From Strigops habroptila (taxonomy: Eukaryota > Chordata > Aves > Psittaciformes > Psittacidae): a stretch of 64,000 nt of DNA. The stretch is from NCBI RefSeq assembly GCF_004027225.2, contig NC_044288.2, positions 17,928,744 through 17,992,743 of the forward strand. Reading direction: 5' to 3'. Both the position numbers and the translations under genes were made by a program. The stretch's first letter is position 1. Each line of letters begins with the position of its first letter. This document shows, piece by piece, positions 1-64,000 of this stretch. The notes beneath the pieces are model-generated. The model was not told where the DNA came from. It saw only the letters and a list, made by a program, of their open reading frames with translations, and searched no databases.

Positions 1-34721
<34,721 letters not shown>

Positions 34722-34944
34722 GCCTCTGCCACTCGCAGCCCGGCGCCAGCGGCGAAGCGGGGAGCGGCGGCGGCGCTGGGGGAGGCACTGCCGCACGCAG
34801 CCGGGACCGGAGCCTGCAGCGCCGAGCCGAGCCCCGCCGAGCCGCCCGCCCGCTGCCGAGGGCGGGAGGCGGCCCCGGCCCGCCCTGGCCTATCCCGGCC
34901 GACGGGGCGGCCCTACTGCCGCTGGCTTAAAGGGGCGACCGGCG

Positions 34945-34955
34945 CCGCCCGCCCC
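34945..34955 (-). promoter_or_regulatory. Overlapping GC boxes upstream of SH3PXD2B
   Basis: On the minus strand this reads GGGGCGGGCGG, overlapping Sp1/KLF-type GC boxes about 225 bases upstream of the ATG. A similar GC-box cluster lies near 34842-34851. Binding is inferred from the motif only. Confidence 0.4.
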
Positions 34956-35130
34956 ACGAGCGGGGCTGGCGGGGGTGCGCGGTCCCGGGTACGAGGCGGA
35001 GCGGGGAAGGCGGCTCGACTGTGTCTGAGGGCAGCTTTTCAGGGGTGTAGCCGGCTGGAGGTGGCTGGAGCGGGTCCGGGCTTGCCCATCCTGCCCGGCA
35101 CGGTGGGTCCGTGCGTGGGCTCCATCACCA

Positions 35131-38100
35131 GGGTTTGAGTCTTCACCCTGCTCTTGCCCCATAATAGCAGCCCCCAAGGCAGTGCGGACTTGGCCATAAG
35201 CAACCACAGCCCTAAAGGATAAAGGAAATGAGTTGAGTAGAAAAAGGTGGCTTTCTGGGCTGATGGGACACCTCTCCTCCCTGGCAGTCCAACCCCTCCT
35301 GCCCCACTGGGTGCCCAGCTCTGCCCTTGGGTAACTGAGGAGACAAGGCAGTGATCAGGCACTTCTCTATATCAGCGCCACCCGTGGCCTCCGTCTTCCC
35401 AACAGCTCCTCAGCACGTGGCATAACCACAGCTCTCTTCCCCGTTGGGCTTTTAATTACATTATAAAGTTACTCAAGGCTTGCACTGGCAGGTCATTAGT
35501 TTTCATATGAATTTAATTTAATCATAAACAACTCATCTCACTCCTTAGCAGCTCCTCAAATGTGGCTTTTTATACTGTTAACTTCGCTTACCAGAGGAGG
35601 CACAGGCAGGTTGCCAGGGCTTTATTGCCCCCCCTTGACCTCCCAAAGGGCTCATCTTCACCCTCTTCCCACTCAGCTAAGCCCAAGATCACAGTGCCCC
35701 TGCAGGGATGGCTGCAGGAAGGATGCTAGATTGTCTGAAGGGGACGTCACACCACTGGTGACCTCCTAGATGCCTGCTAGCATGCTGCTGCAGGGCTGGT
35801 TGAGTTGTAGACCACATAGCTCTCCTGACCCCAGCTTCATTCCTCAGCCAGACATATCTTGAGGGTAGGTGGGCAGGAGGCCATGCAGAGGCCATGGAGA
35901 GCCCTCCCTTCCTTCTGCCATCAGCAAAATCCTGACATTCTTGATGGATGCTGAGGCTGGACCTTGAAGTGCTAATCAAGAGTTGAAGCCTGGGAAAGCA
36001 CCAACAAGGAGCAGAACTGCAGCTTTTGATATTGTGTGGAGTGCTCAGGCTTGAGCAGATGAGAGTTTTACTGGTTTTAAAAGCCCTGTAAGATGCACAA
36101 ATCCTCCAAAGCATGGTGAGGAAAACATCCAAAGCACCTGTGCATCCTGTTGGTAAGAGAAGTGTAGATTGGGATGTAGAACACTGGAGGAAGTGGATTA
36201 AAAGAGGAATGAAACAATTACTGGTCTTCACATGCTGAAAGGAGAAACTAAGGTAGAGAGCAGCTGAGGGCATTCCAGCTGAGCAATGCAAAGAAGGATG
36301 TAACCTGAAGAGCTGTGGGTTGAAAGGCTAAGCAAAGGGTTCACAGGGATAATAGGAAGAGGTAATTGGACACGTGAACCACAAAAAGGAGCACAGAAAC
36401 ATGCTCAACAAGATGCAGTAGGTGATTAATTGCAACGTGAAGGGAATTCGCTGAGGCAACTGAGTTACGAATGCTGTGGCTGCAGCCGTCCCTTTTGCTT
36501 TGGGTGCTGGTTTGTTCTACTTGGCAGCAACTGAGGGACTGCCAGGCGTCAGGGAGAGGGTGACTGGGCCTGGGACATGGGTTTGTGTATATGCAGAGCT
36601 GCCTAGTAATTTGTTTTGGTAATCTGGTAAAGGAGTGCACAGACTGACCCTACATCCTCCATGCACTGAAATTGACATAGCCAGATTGATCATCTTGCTG
36701 CCCCGTTTGAAGCATCCCAGAGGAACACAGACAGTGCTTTGCTTGAGGAAGCTTTGTGCCCACCTCCCCTTGTCAGCAGTGCATGAAACCTTTGGGCATT
36801 CCCTTGCTGATAAATCCATTTCCTTGTTCCACAAGGTGCCCACAAAGATGTGTGACAGGAAAAACAAAAGGAGAATGTATGAATGAGCTCTCACAGCATC
36901 TTGGACCTACCTGCTCCAGGGAAAAGACCCTGGTCTCCTGCCTTCACCCTTCCATGTACTGCTCCATTCTGTGTACTGCCCTGGATGCAGCCCTAGGACT
37001 GCTGGGCTGCTGGGCCATGCCTTTATATCTGGTATAAATCACATGTATCAGACAGCCAGCTTGTTAAACACAGGGGGTTATTCTATCCATGTCTTCCAGC
37101 ATAAATCCACTCCAGGCCTACAAATGATGGCAAAGAGCCAAGTTACTACATAAAATCAACTGGAAGCACTTAAGCTTCAGTATCATTTCCCCAGCACTGT
37201 AACCTGCACAAGTGACTCCATCATTCCTGGACCCCAACAGCACTGGGCACTGGCTGCAGCCTGGCAGCTGATGAGCAACCCAGGAACAAGCAGGGGTTGG
37301 AGACAATCACAGCTAATGCTGCAAAATGGCCTCTGTGTTTAATTAATGAGTCTGACAAGAGTTGTTGAGATGAGCAGAGCGTGGCTTTGCACACTGAACT
37401 GATCACCTCCCGAGGGAGGCATACCAGGAAGCTGGCTGTGGAGATGTACAGCCTGGCTTAAGCTCTACTGCACTTTGGTCATTTATCAAGGAAACTGCCA
37501 AGCATCTGCTAAGAGAGCTCAAATGAGGGGTTTGCAGTTGACCTGGGAGTCCCGTGCTTGGCCCTCACCTCTGGTGGTGTGGCTGCACGAGCAGCAGAGG
37601 TCCAAAAGCAGCACTTCTTATGATGAGGTTAGGTGGTACAAGGTGCAACTGAGGGCAGCTTTGGGATAAACAACTTATCTCCTGCTGCCCCAGCCGAGGG
37701 CTGAAGTATTGTTAAGCCAAACAAAATAACTACACAGGAGAGCTCACCACATACTCAAGAGTCAAGATCTCGACTCATGTGCACTCTCCCTTCTCTCTAT
37801 CAGGATCAGCCGACCAATTTATAACAAGAGGGCAAATGACTTGTGAAAAGCCAGGCATCAGCTCAGACATACAAATGGGTTTCCACTTGGCTCTAAGCAG
37901 GATCCAGCTCTTTAGGCAGAGCCGGGTCGCACCATCAGCTCTGAACTGCAGAGAAAACACGATCTGCGGTCATTCTGGCAGGGAGAGTCCACTACTGCTG
38001 CTTGCTTTTTAATTTAAGAATTATGAGTGTCTGCCAGGTAGTAAAATGTTCCCAGTCCTCCCCTGTGTACAGAACAAATGTACCATCTTCCCCAAGCTCC

Positions 38101-40559
38101 CCCACAATGATCAGTCAAAAGTGATGCTCCTACCACAACAGAGGGCAAATCGTTGCAGCTGAAGCCCAGCAGGGCAGTGGTTACCCACCATATCACCAGG
38201 GCTGGATTCCACTGATTCTTAGCCACCACCAGGATTTTCCACCGCTTTGACCCAAGTATTGCAGGGTTTAGCAGTGTGGATGCCATCCAACACGGTCAGC
38301 TTGGCAGCAGATTGCACCCATCCTGCACAGAGATATGGCAGCAGGGAGCAGAGCACAGGGAGGGGATGCCTCAAATGCAGGAGGCTGCCCTGGCCCAGAT
38401 GTGCCGGTGGGCAGGGAAACCCTGGAAAACTCCTGAGGACAATGCTGGAGCAGGAGACAAAGTACCGCAGCACCAATGAGAAGCAGAGATCGAGTGAAAG
38501 GCGTGCCACAGAGGATGGTGAATCCAGGAAAAAAGCGAGCAACATTTCAGTGCAACGGGGCAGCTCAGTTCTCTCTGTGCTTGCGCAGGCAGCAGCGGGG
38601 CTCCAGAGCCCAGGGCCACTGCTTCAGTGTGCATGCCATCTAGCGAACAAGAGAAAGAAGAGCAAACATCACCCGTCCCTCCCCTGCAAGCCTGGAAACT
38701 AGGCACAGGGGAGTGCCAGTGGGTGCTTGTGAGGGCAGGTGGGGTGATGAGGACACGTATCCCTGCTACCCAGCCCCATCCCACCCAGGAGAGCAGCGAC
38801 AACAAACCCCACCAGCCGGGCAGAGCCCCCAGCCTCTGGAGAGGCTTGGCTTGCTTGAGCCCTGGGTTGGCATTTGGAGAATTGAACCAGTGGCCAGCGC
38901 AGCAGAACACACACAACAGGATTTGGCTTAACAGGGTGCAGATGACTTTTGGGGGACGTGCCTATGGCAGTGCTCACCTCCAGCTGTACTTCTGCATTGA
39001 GGGAGGGAGAGCAGATGCAGCCCTAGGAGGAAAGCAGTTAGGCACAAGCCCCAACTCCATGACTCTCCCTGCTTTTCCTTCCCTCAGTTTCACATTCTCT
39101 TCTTGGAGGAAGGTTGGAAAAGCCTTCGGGCAACCCAGAGGAGCTTGGTACCCAAATGTCACAGGGCATACAGCACAGAGGAGGTAATGAGGAGAGCTGA
39201 GCATCCTACAGCTGCTGCAGCACCAGTAACGTTTCAGGGATGTCATCTCCATTTTTAAAAATTAAGAAAGATTTTTACCCTTGCTCCATTTTCAGCATTG
39301 CACCAGGGCAGAATGGTAGATAACAATTATTTCTGGAATAGACAGTATTTTCAACATACATTTATAAATACAAGTATTCTCACAGTTGAAGCTCCCCTCA
39401 GGCACTGGCCAGAAACATGCAGGTGAAGTTAAATACTCCCATGAGATCCTCTTCTTCACTGGGATACATTGAGAGAGACCATTTTTGACCAGTGCATCCC
39501 AGGAGACAGTGCAGACCTGCCACACGTAAATGAAGGAGATGGCTAATTATGTGTCTTCAGCTACTTCATTTCTTACTATCGGGGATGGAGCAAGAAGGCA
39601 GCATCCTTATGCTTTGCTCTCGTCCTTCTCCCACCATTTAAATCCCACCAGCAACAACTTGCTGTATCAACTCCCTCTCAGCACCTCATGTCTGAACTCA
39701 CAGACTGCAATATTACTTCACCAGGGTGGACACAAGTAGCAAGGTCATTTCCAGCATGAAAACCAAGGTAGAAGTTGGCAGGCTCCAAAGCATCCTTCCA
39801 AAAATGAGGGTAAAACCACATCAGCTCCATGGGCTCACATCAAAGCTGCCGTGTATCTTTGCTCGGTGTAGGGCATCTGGATTAAAGAAATCATAACTAA
39901 AGAAGCAGATAAACGTCTCTGAGCAGAAAACAAAGATCATACAGGCCCTCTGGTTGGTTACAGAGGTGGTGGGAGCTTTTCTGACTAACCCGAGGGAGCA
40001 AGCAGATCCTCTGCACTGGCAGGGGAAGATGAGATTGATCTTGGCCCCATAACACATACCCCAGATCCAAGTACTCCTCAGCTGAGGACAGCATGGGAGG
40101 AGACATGTAGGCATCCCTAGGACCTCCTTGTCCCACCAGAGCAAGGGAGCTGAGGCATTTGTCCAAGATCTTCTGTTAAAGCCAGGCAAGCTAATTAAAA
40201 AGGAAGAAAAAGCCACGCGCAGGTGGTTTACACCCTTCAGATGACAGGATGCAATACTCCCTCTTCACCAAGCAGGGTCAGCCGAGCGCTATTTTAACAC
40301 ACAACGAAGTCACCGAGAGAACAGCGGCTTCACTCAAGGTCTACCAGAGTTCAGCTTCGCAGCAAAGATGTTATTGACACTGAACTGCAGCAGAAGTGTT
40401 TCTGAAGCAACTAGCTCCATTTTAAAGAACTGGAAGTTCAGCCCTGCACAGTTCACATGCCAGAACTGTTCTAGAGATTTCTGTAAGTCAGCAAAACCTA
40501 GAAGCAAAGCTGGTCTGAGGCCACAGCCGGCGATCAGGCAGGAAATCAGACACATGCCC
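35131..40559. other. Intergenic region between STK10 and SH3PXD2B
   Basis: About 5.4 kb between the inferred STK10 poly(A) site and the SH3PXD2B CpG island. I see no splice-compatible coding exon on either strand, and no trace of UBTD2 or EFCAB9, which lie between these genes in human. An AT-rich stretch at about 35450-35550 with TTAATTA-like motifs could be regulatory. Confidence 0.7.
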
Positions 40560-40578
40560 AGGTTTCTCAGTCTGTTAC

Positions 40579-40584
40579 TTTATT
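40579..40584 (-). terminator. STK10: STK10 distal poly(A) signal AATAAA
   Basis: The minus strand reads CTAATAAAGTAAC. About 25-40 bases downstream it reads GCATGTGTCTGATTTCCTG, a GT-rich downstream element. This places cleavage near 40560. It is the best-supported 3' end of STK10 in the window. Confidence 0.65.
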
Positions 40585-40652
40585 AGAAGGGTCTTTACAT
40601 CATAGTGATGGCCCCAACAGGAGGCACTTTAAAAAAATATTAAGAAAACCTT

Positions 40653-40658
40653 TTTATT
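40653..40658 (-). terminator. STK10: Alternative STK10 poly(A) signal
   Basis: AATAAA on the minus strand (GAATAAAAAGG), about 75 bases upstream of the distal signal. A third copy is at 40711-40716 (TGAATAAACC). Such clusters are common at vertebrate 3' ends, and which copy is used cannot be told from sequence. Confidence 0.4.
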
Positions 40659-41452
40659 CAAAGCCATATTTTTTAAATGGCATCCCATCCCCCCTAAGAA
40701 ACAAGTTGGGTTTATTCATGGTTCCTTCTGAAGAGGAAACAACAAAAACATCTTCTTTTTAAAGGGAGGAAAAATATAACCACCCTGTAAACATGACAAT
40801 TGGAAGATGTGCTCCCCTGCCCTCTTTTAGGAGAGGGACATGGTGCTAGAGCCCTGGCACACCCAGTGAGGGAACAGAGAATAGGGAAATGGCAGAGGAC
40901 AAAACCATTCCCACCCTCTGTCAGCAAAAACAGAACTGTGTAGCTAGCTCCAGGCCGCAGATAAGGGGGACTGGAGAAATGGACAACCGATTCACCACAG
41001 AGGCACCACATCAGCTCTTTAAGAGCCCCCCAGTATAGTCCCTTTCCTTATGGCTGCACAGTACCCAGAGAGAGGTGACACTCCCTGGGCTGGTAAAGGC
41101 AGTCAGATCACATGAAGGACAGGCACCAGGTACTGGTTTCTGTGACAACAACCATTTCATAAAATAGCTCTGGCCTCACCCCAATGGGACCAGGAACAAA
41201 ACCACTGGGGCTGCTCTAACACATTCCTAATGCAACTAAAAGGCGCAAACCAGCACATGTCCTGGTTCAGGAACAACCCTCTGCATTTGTTAATTTTACA
41301 TCAGCTCCCAACCTGGAACTATCCAAAAGGCACAGTCCATGCTTCTGGAGATGGCACAGGCATCTTCCTAGGAGGACAGGCTAGCTCCTGAAAAGCTGCT
41401 ATGCAGTCTGCTTGCAAAGGGTCCCAGCCCTTAGATGTCCATATAGGCTATG

Positions 41453-41458
41453 TTTATT
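41453..41458 (-). terminator. STK10: Possible proximal STK10 poly(A) signal
   Basis: AATAAA on the minus strand (TTAATAAACATAG), about 1.8 kb after the stop codon. Use here would give a shorter 3' UTR. No strong downstream GT-rich element was seen. Confidence 0.25.
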
Positions 41459-41714
41459 AATAGAGACATTAATGGTGTGGATTCAGAAGAAACTCGGAAT
41501 GGCCCCAATGGATGTAGTCTTGCTAGTTTGCAGGAAGCTTATAAATGTGTTATGAACTCTAAATGGGTAGCAAACACATTCCTCAGATAACGAGGTGTTA
41601 AAAGACCTGGGGGCTGGCTCCTTCAGCTAGGTACCTAGATAGCACATCACATACCAGCTTCCCCTGAAATGCCAGTATGTCTCTAAATCAACACATGAGA
41701 CTTGAAAATAACAA

Positions 41715-41769
41715 CTTTTTTTTCCCTTTCTTTTTCTTTTTTTTTTTGAAGCAGAAACATTTTTTTTCT
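41715..41769. repeat. Polypyrimidine/polypurine tract in STK10 3' UTR
   Basis: Nearly pure T/C on the plus strand (41715-41747 and 41760-41769), so A-rich in the STK10 transcript. It could cause internal oligo-dT priming and false 3' ends in cDNA data. Confidence 0.8.
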
Positions 41770-43254
41770 TGCTAAGGAAGCAGACCTAAACCAAAGTTGT
41801 CCAACAGAGAGGAAAAACTTCAGTGCTACCATACACCTTCTGGTGGTGTAAAGAAGAAGGTGCTGTCCACAGAGGTCTCTGTCCCCCCAGCCCAGGTCTG
41901 TGCTCTGGGTCCTACCCAGCAGCTCAGCCAAGCACTGCCTTGTGCAGGTGGAGGATGGCAGCCCAACCAAGACATCACCATGGAGCAGAAAGGACAGAGG
42001 GCTGGACCTGCCGCCACTCTGCCAAGTGGCTCCAAGCTGAAAGCCAGGAGAATCATCTGAGAAACTGCAGCACATCTTAAAGAGATGAGACATCAGTGGA
42101 GAAGGTGATGCTGAGCGTAAACAAGCCACCGTGACCTGTCTTTGCATCTCCTCTTCCTTTGCACACCTTGTTTCAAGACTCATTTATTCCTTCCAAATGA
42201 TGCTTTGTAAGCCCATAACCCTGACTGCAGAGTGGCCAGGCTGGCTGACCCACATGGCCCACACATACAGAGCACTTAAAGTATCTCAAAAGCACATGTG
42301 TGATCATGTGCTCTGGCAATAACACCCTTTGGCCCCTCATTTGTCCCTACCAGAAGACACATGACTATGGCCAATACCCCACTGCGTCACCGCAGGACTG
42401 AACACCGTTACAAACCTCCCCCTCTGCACATACACATATACTTCTTTAAGAGACAAAAGCCTGCAGCCAGCTGAACAGTTTAATTATGCTATAGTCCAGT
42501 CTCTGATAAGATAGTGTTAGCTAAGTGCCAGAGGGACTATGGTGCTAGCAATTATAGCAAATGAAGAAGCAGAAGCATCTTTGGAAGGAGGTCCAGATGG
42601 TCCCCTTTCTGCACAGTCTGTACAGGGAGGAAGAGAAAAGAAAAAACCCAAACCTCCCTCCTCAAAGGCAAAAAAAATCCACATCACTGTCTCTCTCTTG
42701 AGCAAAAAAAGGGCCACAGTAGATAGAAATAAACCTAAGGCAAGTGCTGAGGAACCACAAGGCCAAGGTTAGCCTAAGGCAACGCCAAAGCTGCTCTGCC
42801 CCAGACTAGTCTTTACAGAGGACTGGGAAGAGGAGCAGCCACAGTGGAGAGAGGCTGATAACCCCTGTGCAGAGGCCAGGAGCTATCTCCCATTTCTCCT
42901 CTTCAGAGCAGTTATTGCTTCAGTCTGAGCTGACAAGCCCAGTGAGCACCAGGCTCATGTAAGAGGCAACACATCCAGTTAACAGTGCAAGAAAGGGTCC
43001 TGCAGAAAGGGTCCTCCATGGCTTCCCAGCCTGGAGCTGTGCTGAGCAGGCCAGCTCCTGGGAAAGCCACCAAAACTTCCAGTCAGCATCCCCAGAGCAG
43101 GACAGAGGCCACATTTATCCCAGACAAAGCAAGGGGACAGGAGGGTGCTCTTGTAAGAAAAGGCTGCCAAGGGGATCTTCCAAGTCCAAGTTGCCCCTCT
43201 GCAGCCCAGGAAGACACAGCAAGTACCAGCCGGTGGCCTGCCAGCTGCGGGTTG

Positions 43255-60395
<17,141 letters not shown>

Positions 60396-63300
60396 CTGGG
60401 GAAACAAAGAGAGAGGAGTTAAAGTCAGGTCCACATCTCACTGAGCAAAGCCCACTGGCTACGGAAGAGGAGACAAAAACATTGGGTTTTGCTTCCCCAC
60501 ATGGCAAAGCTGTCCTTTTGCCACACATGGGGATGCAGAAGCTTCTGCGCTCCACAGGACACATCCTCCCAGGCATCCCCAGCACCAACAATCACCCAAC
60601 CCCTGGGGCAGGACCCAGCACATCACCCTCAGCAGCCATCTCAGAGGGGCAGAACTGTCCCCATCGCTGTGACACCCCCAGCATCGTGCCTGGCCCCCTA
60701 CCTGGACACCCACCCCGAGCAGACAGCTTCAGCTCCGGCTTCCTCGCTGTTTACATCTCTTCCCATTGCATTTTGGAGCGAGGGCTGCTCCAGAGAGCAG
60801 CCTTGCCAACAGGATGAAATAGCTGTCATAGCTGCAAGCTGACGTGGCCGTGAGAAATCAGGCAGGGTTTTCTTTGGCAAATAAAACATGTGGAGGGATG
60901 GCAAGCCTTAATTTATTTATTTTTTTTTTTGCCCCCATTGCTCTGTAGTTCATTGCTCTCTTGTTTTTGAGCTATTTGAGGAGAAACTATGTCAATAAAG
61001 AGGTTGGGTACATTCACCAGATTGATGCTGTTTCTCTCCCAGGGATGTGCAGAATCCTGCCAGTCCTGCCTTGTCCCTGCTGTTCCCCCACTGGTCCTCT
61101 CCCCTCTCCACAAACTCAGCCAGAGCACAGGTTGGGGCTCAGTGCCAGCCACAGCTCCCCACTACCCTTAGGGCAGGCTGCTCAGATGAACAGATTAACA
61201 CCTCAAGCAGCCATGGGTTATAAGGGAGATGTTTCACCTCCCCGACAAGCTCTTCTCCTTGTCGAGGCGACACAGGACAACATACCAGAGAGGTGAAATG
61301 CCAGAGTTTATTTTGAGGACAACGACTGAACAAACCAAAGGCAGCATTTACCAGCACAGCTTTCTAAGCCCTTCAAGTGAAGGTCACGTGCAGCGCTAAG
61401 CACTGGACCAGGAGCCAAGGGGAGAAAGTTCAAGCTCACTCTTTCCCATGGTGTAATCCTACAACTCCAGGCAAACCACATCCCACCCTTTGGTTCTGCA
61501 GTTCCTACACATGGACAAGAGAAACGCTACTATCAACTTGGACGACAGTGGAAGACACAACTGCTTTGTTTTGGTGGAGAAGGAGGAGGAGGATCAGGCA
61601 GAATTGCTCTAAAAGAATTGTCCCAGGAACAAGAATCAGAGGGGAGACAATGCTGAGAAAAGAAACCCAGCCAGGCTGGGCAGCATGACACTGGCACTGT
61701 TGGAGGAAGTGGAGAAGAACAAATCAGAGGCCAGGGCTGGGGAAGCATTTGAAGCAGGCAGATGGAGAGAAGCAACTGGGAAGACATTTGAACCATTTGC
61801 AAACCAGGACAACAAATCTGCACCGACTGTGGCTTGCTGTGGCTGCAGAAAAACAGTGCAGACCTATCCCACGTGTCTGACTGTCACACCTCTGCACTGC
61901 TCTGGCTGGCAGAAACCTGCCCTACAAATGATCCTATCTCATCACTGAATCCAAGGGTTATTTCACCTCACATGAGCAATCCTTGCCTGCTCCTGCCGAT
62001 CCAGGCACCTCAGGAACTCACCTGCCCAAAGAAGTGAGTCTCCAGGTTCAAGCAACAACCAGTTGGTAGAGAATGCCTGAGGAGAAGCTTGGCAGTGCTA
62101 CCAGGCTCAGCTCTTAAATTTAAACAGACCCAAAACGTCAAAAAAACCCATCTCGAATCATCTGCTAAAGTGGCCTTTGCTGCCAGGGTGATTCGGGTGC
62201 TTTCATTGCTAATGCTCAGCTTTACAGCCTCTGCCTCTCTGTCCCCCCCCCAGCTAAACAAAGCCCCCTGGCATCTCACACAGCTCCCCTTACACAGCCT
62301 CCAGACTGAGAACCGTGATTTTCATTTTGAGGGGTGAGACACACACAGGGCAGCCAGCTGGGTGACAGCCACAGCCACCCGGGAGCCTCCACGGGCACAT
62401 GCTGTGCCAAGGTCTCCTACCAGGGGCATGGCTGGCACAGCCAAAATGTGCTCTGGTCAGACACACTGAGCTTTTAAAGGCGGAAGGACCCAGCACAACA
62501 CACCCGACTCTGGATCCGTGTGGGATGTGTTTTGTCTCACAAAGTTTCATTTGGGTTTGCAGTCTAACAATGAGAAAATTAGGGAAATCAGTCCATCTGA
62601 ACCATCATGAACGTGTATGTTTATGCAGGCACAGCAGGCTGCAAGCCAGGCACTGGGAATATGGAAAACTTAAAAATATGCATTTTCAAAAAGGGCAGAG
62701 ATGCCAAAGAATAATTACGGGTGCGGCCAGATTGCCTGAGCATCCAAAAACCTAATGGGCTCGTTTCAGCCCAGAAAACCTGATCTAAACAAATGCAACT
62801 GGCAATCCCATAGCTCATACACCACACACACACTTCCTTCCAGGAGCAATGCCTGCCTGAAAAGTGTTTTACCACTGGAGCAGGTAGGAAGGCGGCAGCA
62901 GCAGCACATGGTTTGTGTGTGAGCTGGGGGATGCAGGAAGCTCATGGAGAGCAGAGGCTGTGCAGCGGGTCTGACACCCTGGGGTGGGCAGCCTGCCACT
63001 CTGGCCATGATGAGAACTGAGCTGGAAGGATCCTAGAAGAGAGCTGCTGAACAAGAGCCTGTGCGTCTGTGCAGTCAGGACTGTTTCCATGAGCTTTGAT
63101 ATATGGGCTGACTACTAGTGTCCCCAAGCCACAGCTGGAGCAGTAACTGCTCTGGCGAGAGAGTCAATCTCAGCCTTGTGCTTCGCCTCTCTACACTGCA
63201 CTGGGCTGCTGCCCATTCTGTGCTCTGCTGTCCCCAGCAATCCCCCTGCGACCTGCAAGACCTGGGACCCAGCACAGGGCTAGCTGAGCCACAGCAGCAC

Positions 63301-64000
63301 CATAAAACAGAGGTTTCACACACCCTGTCCCTAAAAAGCTCCTGCAGCCTTATGAACCAGGATAGGAGACCCAGGGGGGTTCTGCCCCACTGCTGACAGC
63401 CTGAAAATGCCTCCTTCATGCTAATTATAGCCAGGGAGAGCACCTACACCTCCTCCTCCTTCCACTCAGGGTCCAGGCAAGGGGGGTCTGAGCACACTGC
63501 AAGGTCTGCAGTGAGCAGCCTGGAACAGGGCTGGAGCAAACATCCTGTTTATAATGATTTCCTCTGCACAAGAAATCCAGGGACTTCCTTGCTGCAGGCT
63601 GCCCAGCCCCTCTGCTGCGCTGGGCTGCTGGGGGGACACACAGCAGCAACAGGAGTTCTCCCTCCTGCTGCCACCTCAAAGCTATCATAAACCCCTGGGA
63701 TTATGCACTATTGGCATTCTAGTTTTCAAAGTCCACGGGCAGTTGCAACTGCACCTCGCAGGCACATGCAAAATTCATCACTAGCTCCCGTCACTAAGCT
63801 GTGTGAGCAACATGACCTTCCATCACTGCCAGAGCCCCATGGTCTCGGCTCCAACATCATGGCCAAGAAACCCAGCCAGTGTGCTGGGCTCATTCACAGC
63901 TCCACAGGGATGCACGAGTTGCATGCACAGGAACAGATTTGGGCAGCTGTTTATAGACAGAGAAAGGAACTCACTCTGACTACCTCTCAAAACCTTTGCA
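60396..64000 (-). other. STK10: STK10 intron 2, 3' portion
   Basis: Upstream of exon 3 on the minus strand I looked for the preceding kinase exons (peptides such as ELGDGAFGKVYKA or AAAKVIETKSEEELEDY) and saw none. The window therefore ends inside the intron. A T-rich stretch with TTTATTTATT is at 60910-60930. No repeats or other genes were recognised. Confidence 0.8.

Larger units (their letters stand above)
40560..43254 (-). other. STK10: STK10 3' untranslated region (inferred)
   Basis: This is the non-coding sequence downstream of the STK10 TAA, about 2.7 kb up to the most distal good poly(A) signal. Its length is similar to what I recall for the mammalian 3' UTR. A long A/G-rich tract on the minus strand (41715-41769) lies inside it. 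The end point is inferred from the signal, not from transcript data. Confidence 0.65.

Noticed and set aside
34722..34796. In-frame N-terminal extension of SH3PXD2B
   Set aside because: The frame is open for 25 codons upstream but begins with GTG, not ATG. Known family members start at the MP(P)RRS methionine.
35689..36291. 200-residue minus-strand open frame in the intergenic region
   Set aside because: Composition is unbiased, there is no domain or conserved motif, and the length is not surprising for GC-moderate non-coding DNA. It does not resemble UBTD2 or EFCAB9.

Overview
This is ordinary nuclear DNA from a vertebrate, almost certainly a bird. The evidence is split genes with GT-AG introns, one CpG-island promoter, a very low density of interspersed repeats, compact introns, and a CR1 retrotransposon 3' end closing on ATTCTACG-ATTCTATG octamers, the avian CR1 signature. 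No bacterial, plasmid, phage or viral features were found. The CR1 copy looks like the types common in Neoaves, but I cannot name the species.

Two protein-coding genes are present, both on the minus strand and both cut by the window edges. At 1421-34721 is the 5' part of SH3PXD2B (TKS4), a podosome/invadopodium scaffold. Three coding exons are present: exon 1 (34650-34721), exon 2 (22043-22123) and exon 3 (1421-1496). They encode the N-terminal half of the PX domain. Exon 1 lies in a CpG island of about 1 kb (about 34080-35130). The rest of the gene lies beyond position 1.

At 43255-60395 is most of STK10 (LOK), a Ste20-type kinase that phosphorylates ezrin/radixin/moesin. Seventeen consecutive coding exons join in frame to 859 codons plus a TAA stop. 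By comparison with human STK10 these are exons 3-19. Exons 1-2, with the glycine-rich loop and catalytic lysine, lie beyond 64000. The 3' UTR probably runs to about 40560, where an AATAAA is followed by a GT-rich element. One STK10 intron (49654 down to 47690) uses a GC-AG donor.

Between the STK10 poly(A) site and the SH3PXD2B CpG island are about 5.4 kb without recognisable genes. UBTD2 and EFCAB9, which lie between these genes in human, are not visible. The relative order of the two genes also differs from human. The remaining sequence is intron with one clear CR1, one probable ancient SINE/LINE tail, a few microsatellites and an AT-rich inverted-repeat cluster. I found no evidence of a novel multi-gene system. 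The observations most worth checking are the GC-AG intron, the gene order, the palindromic block at 20171-20234 and the ancient repeat tail.
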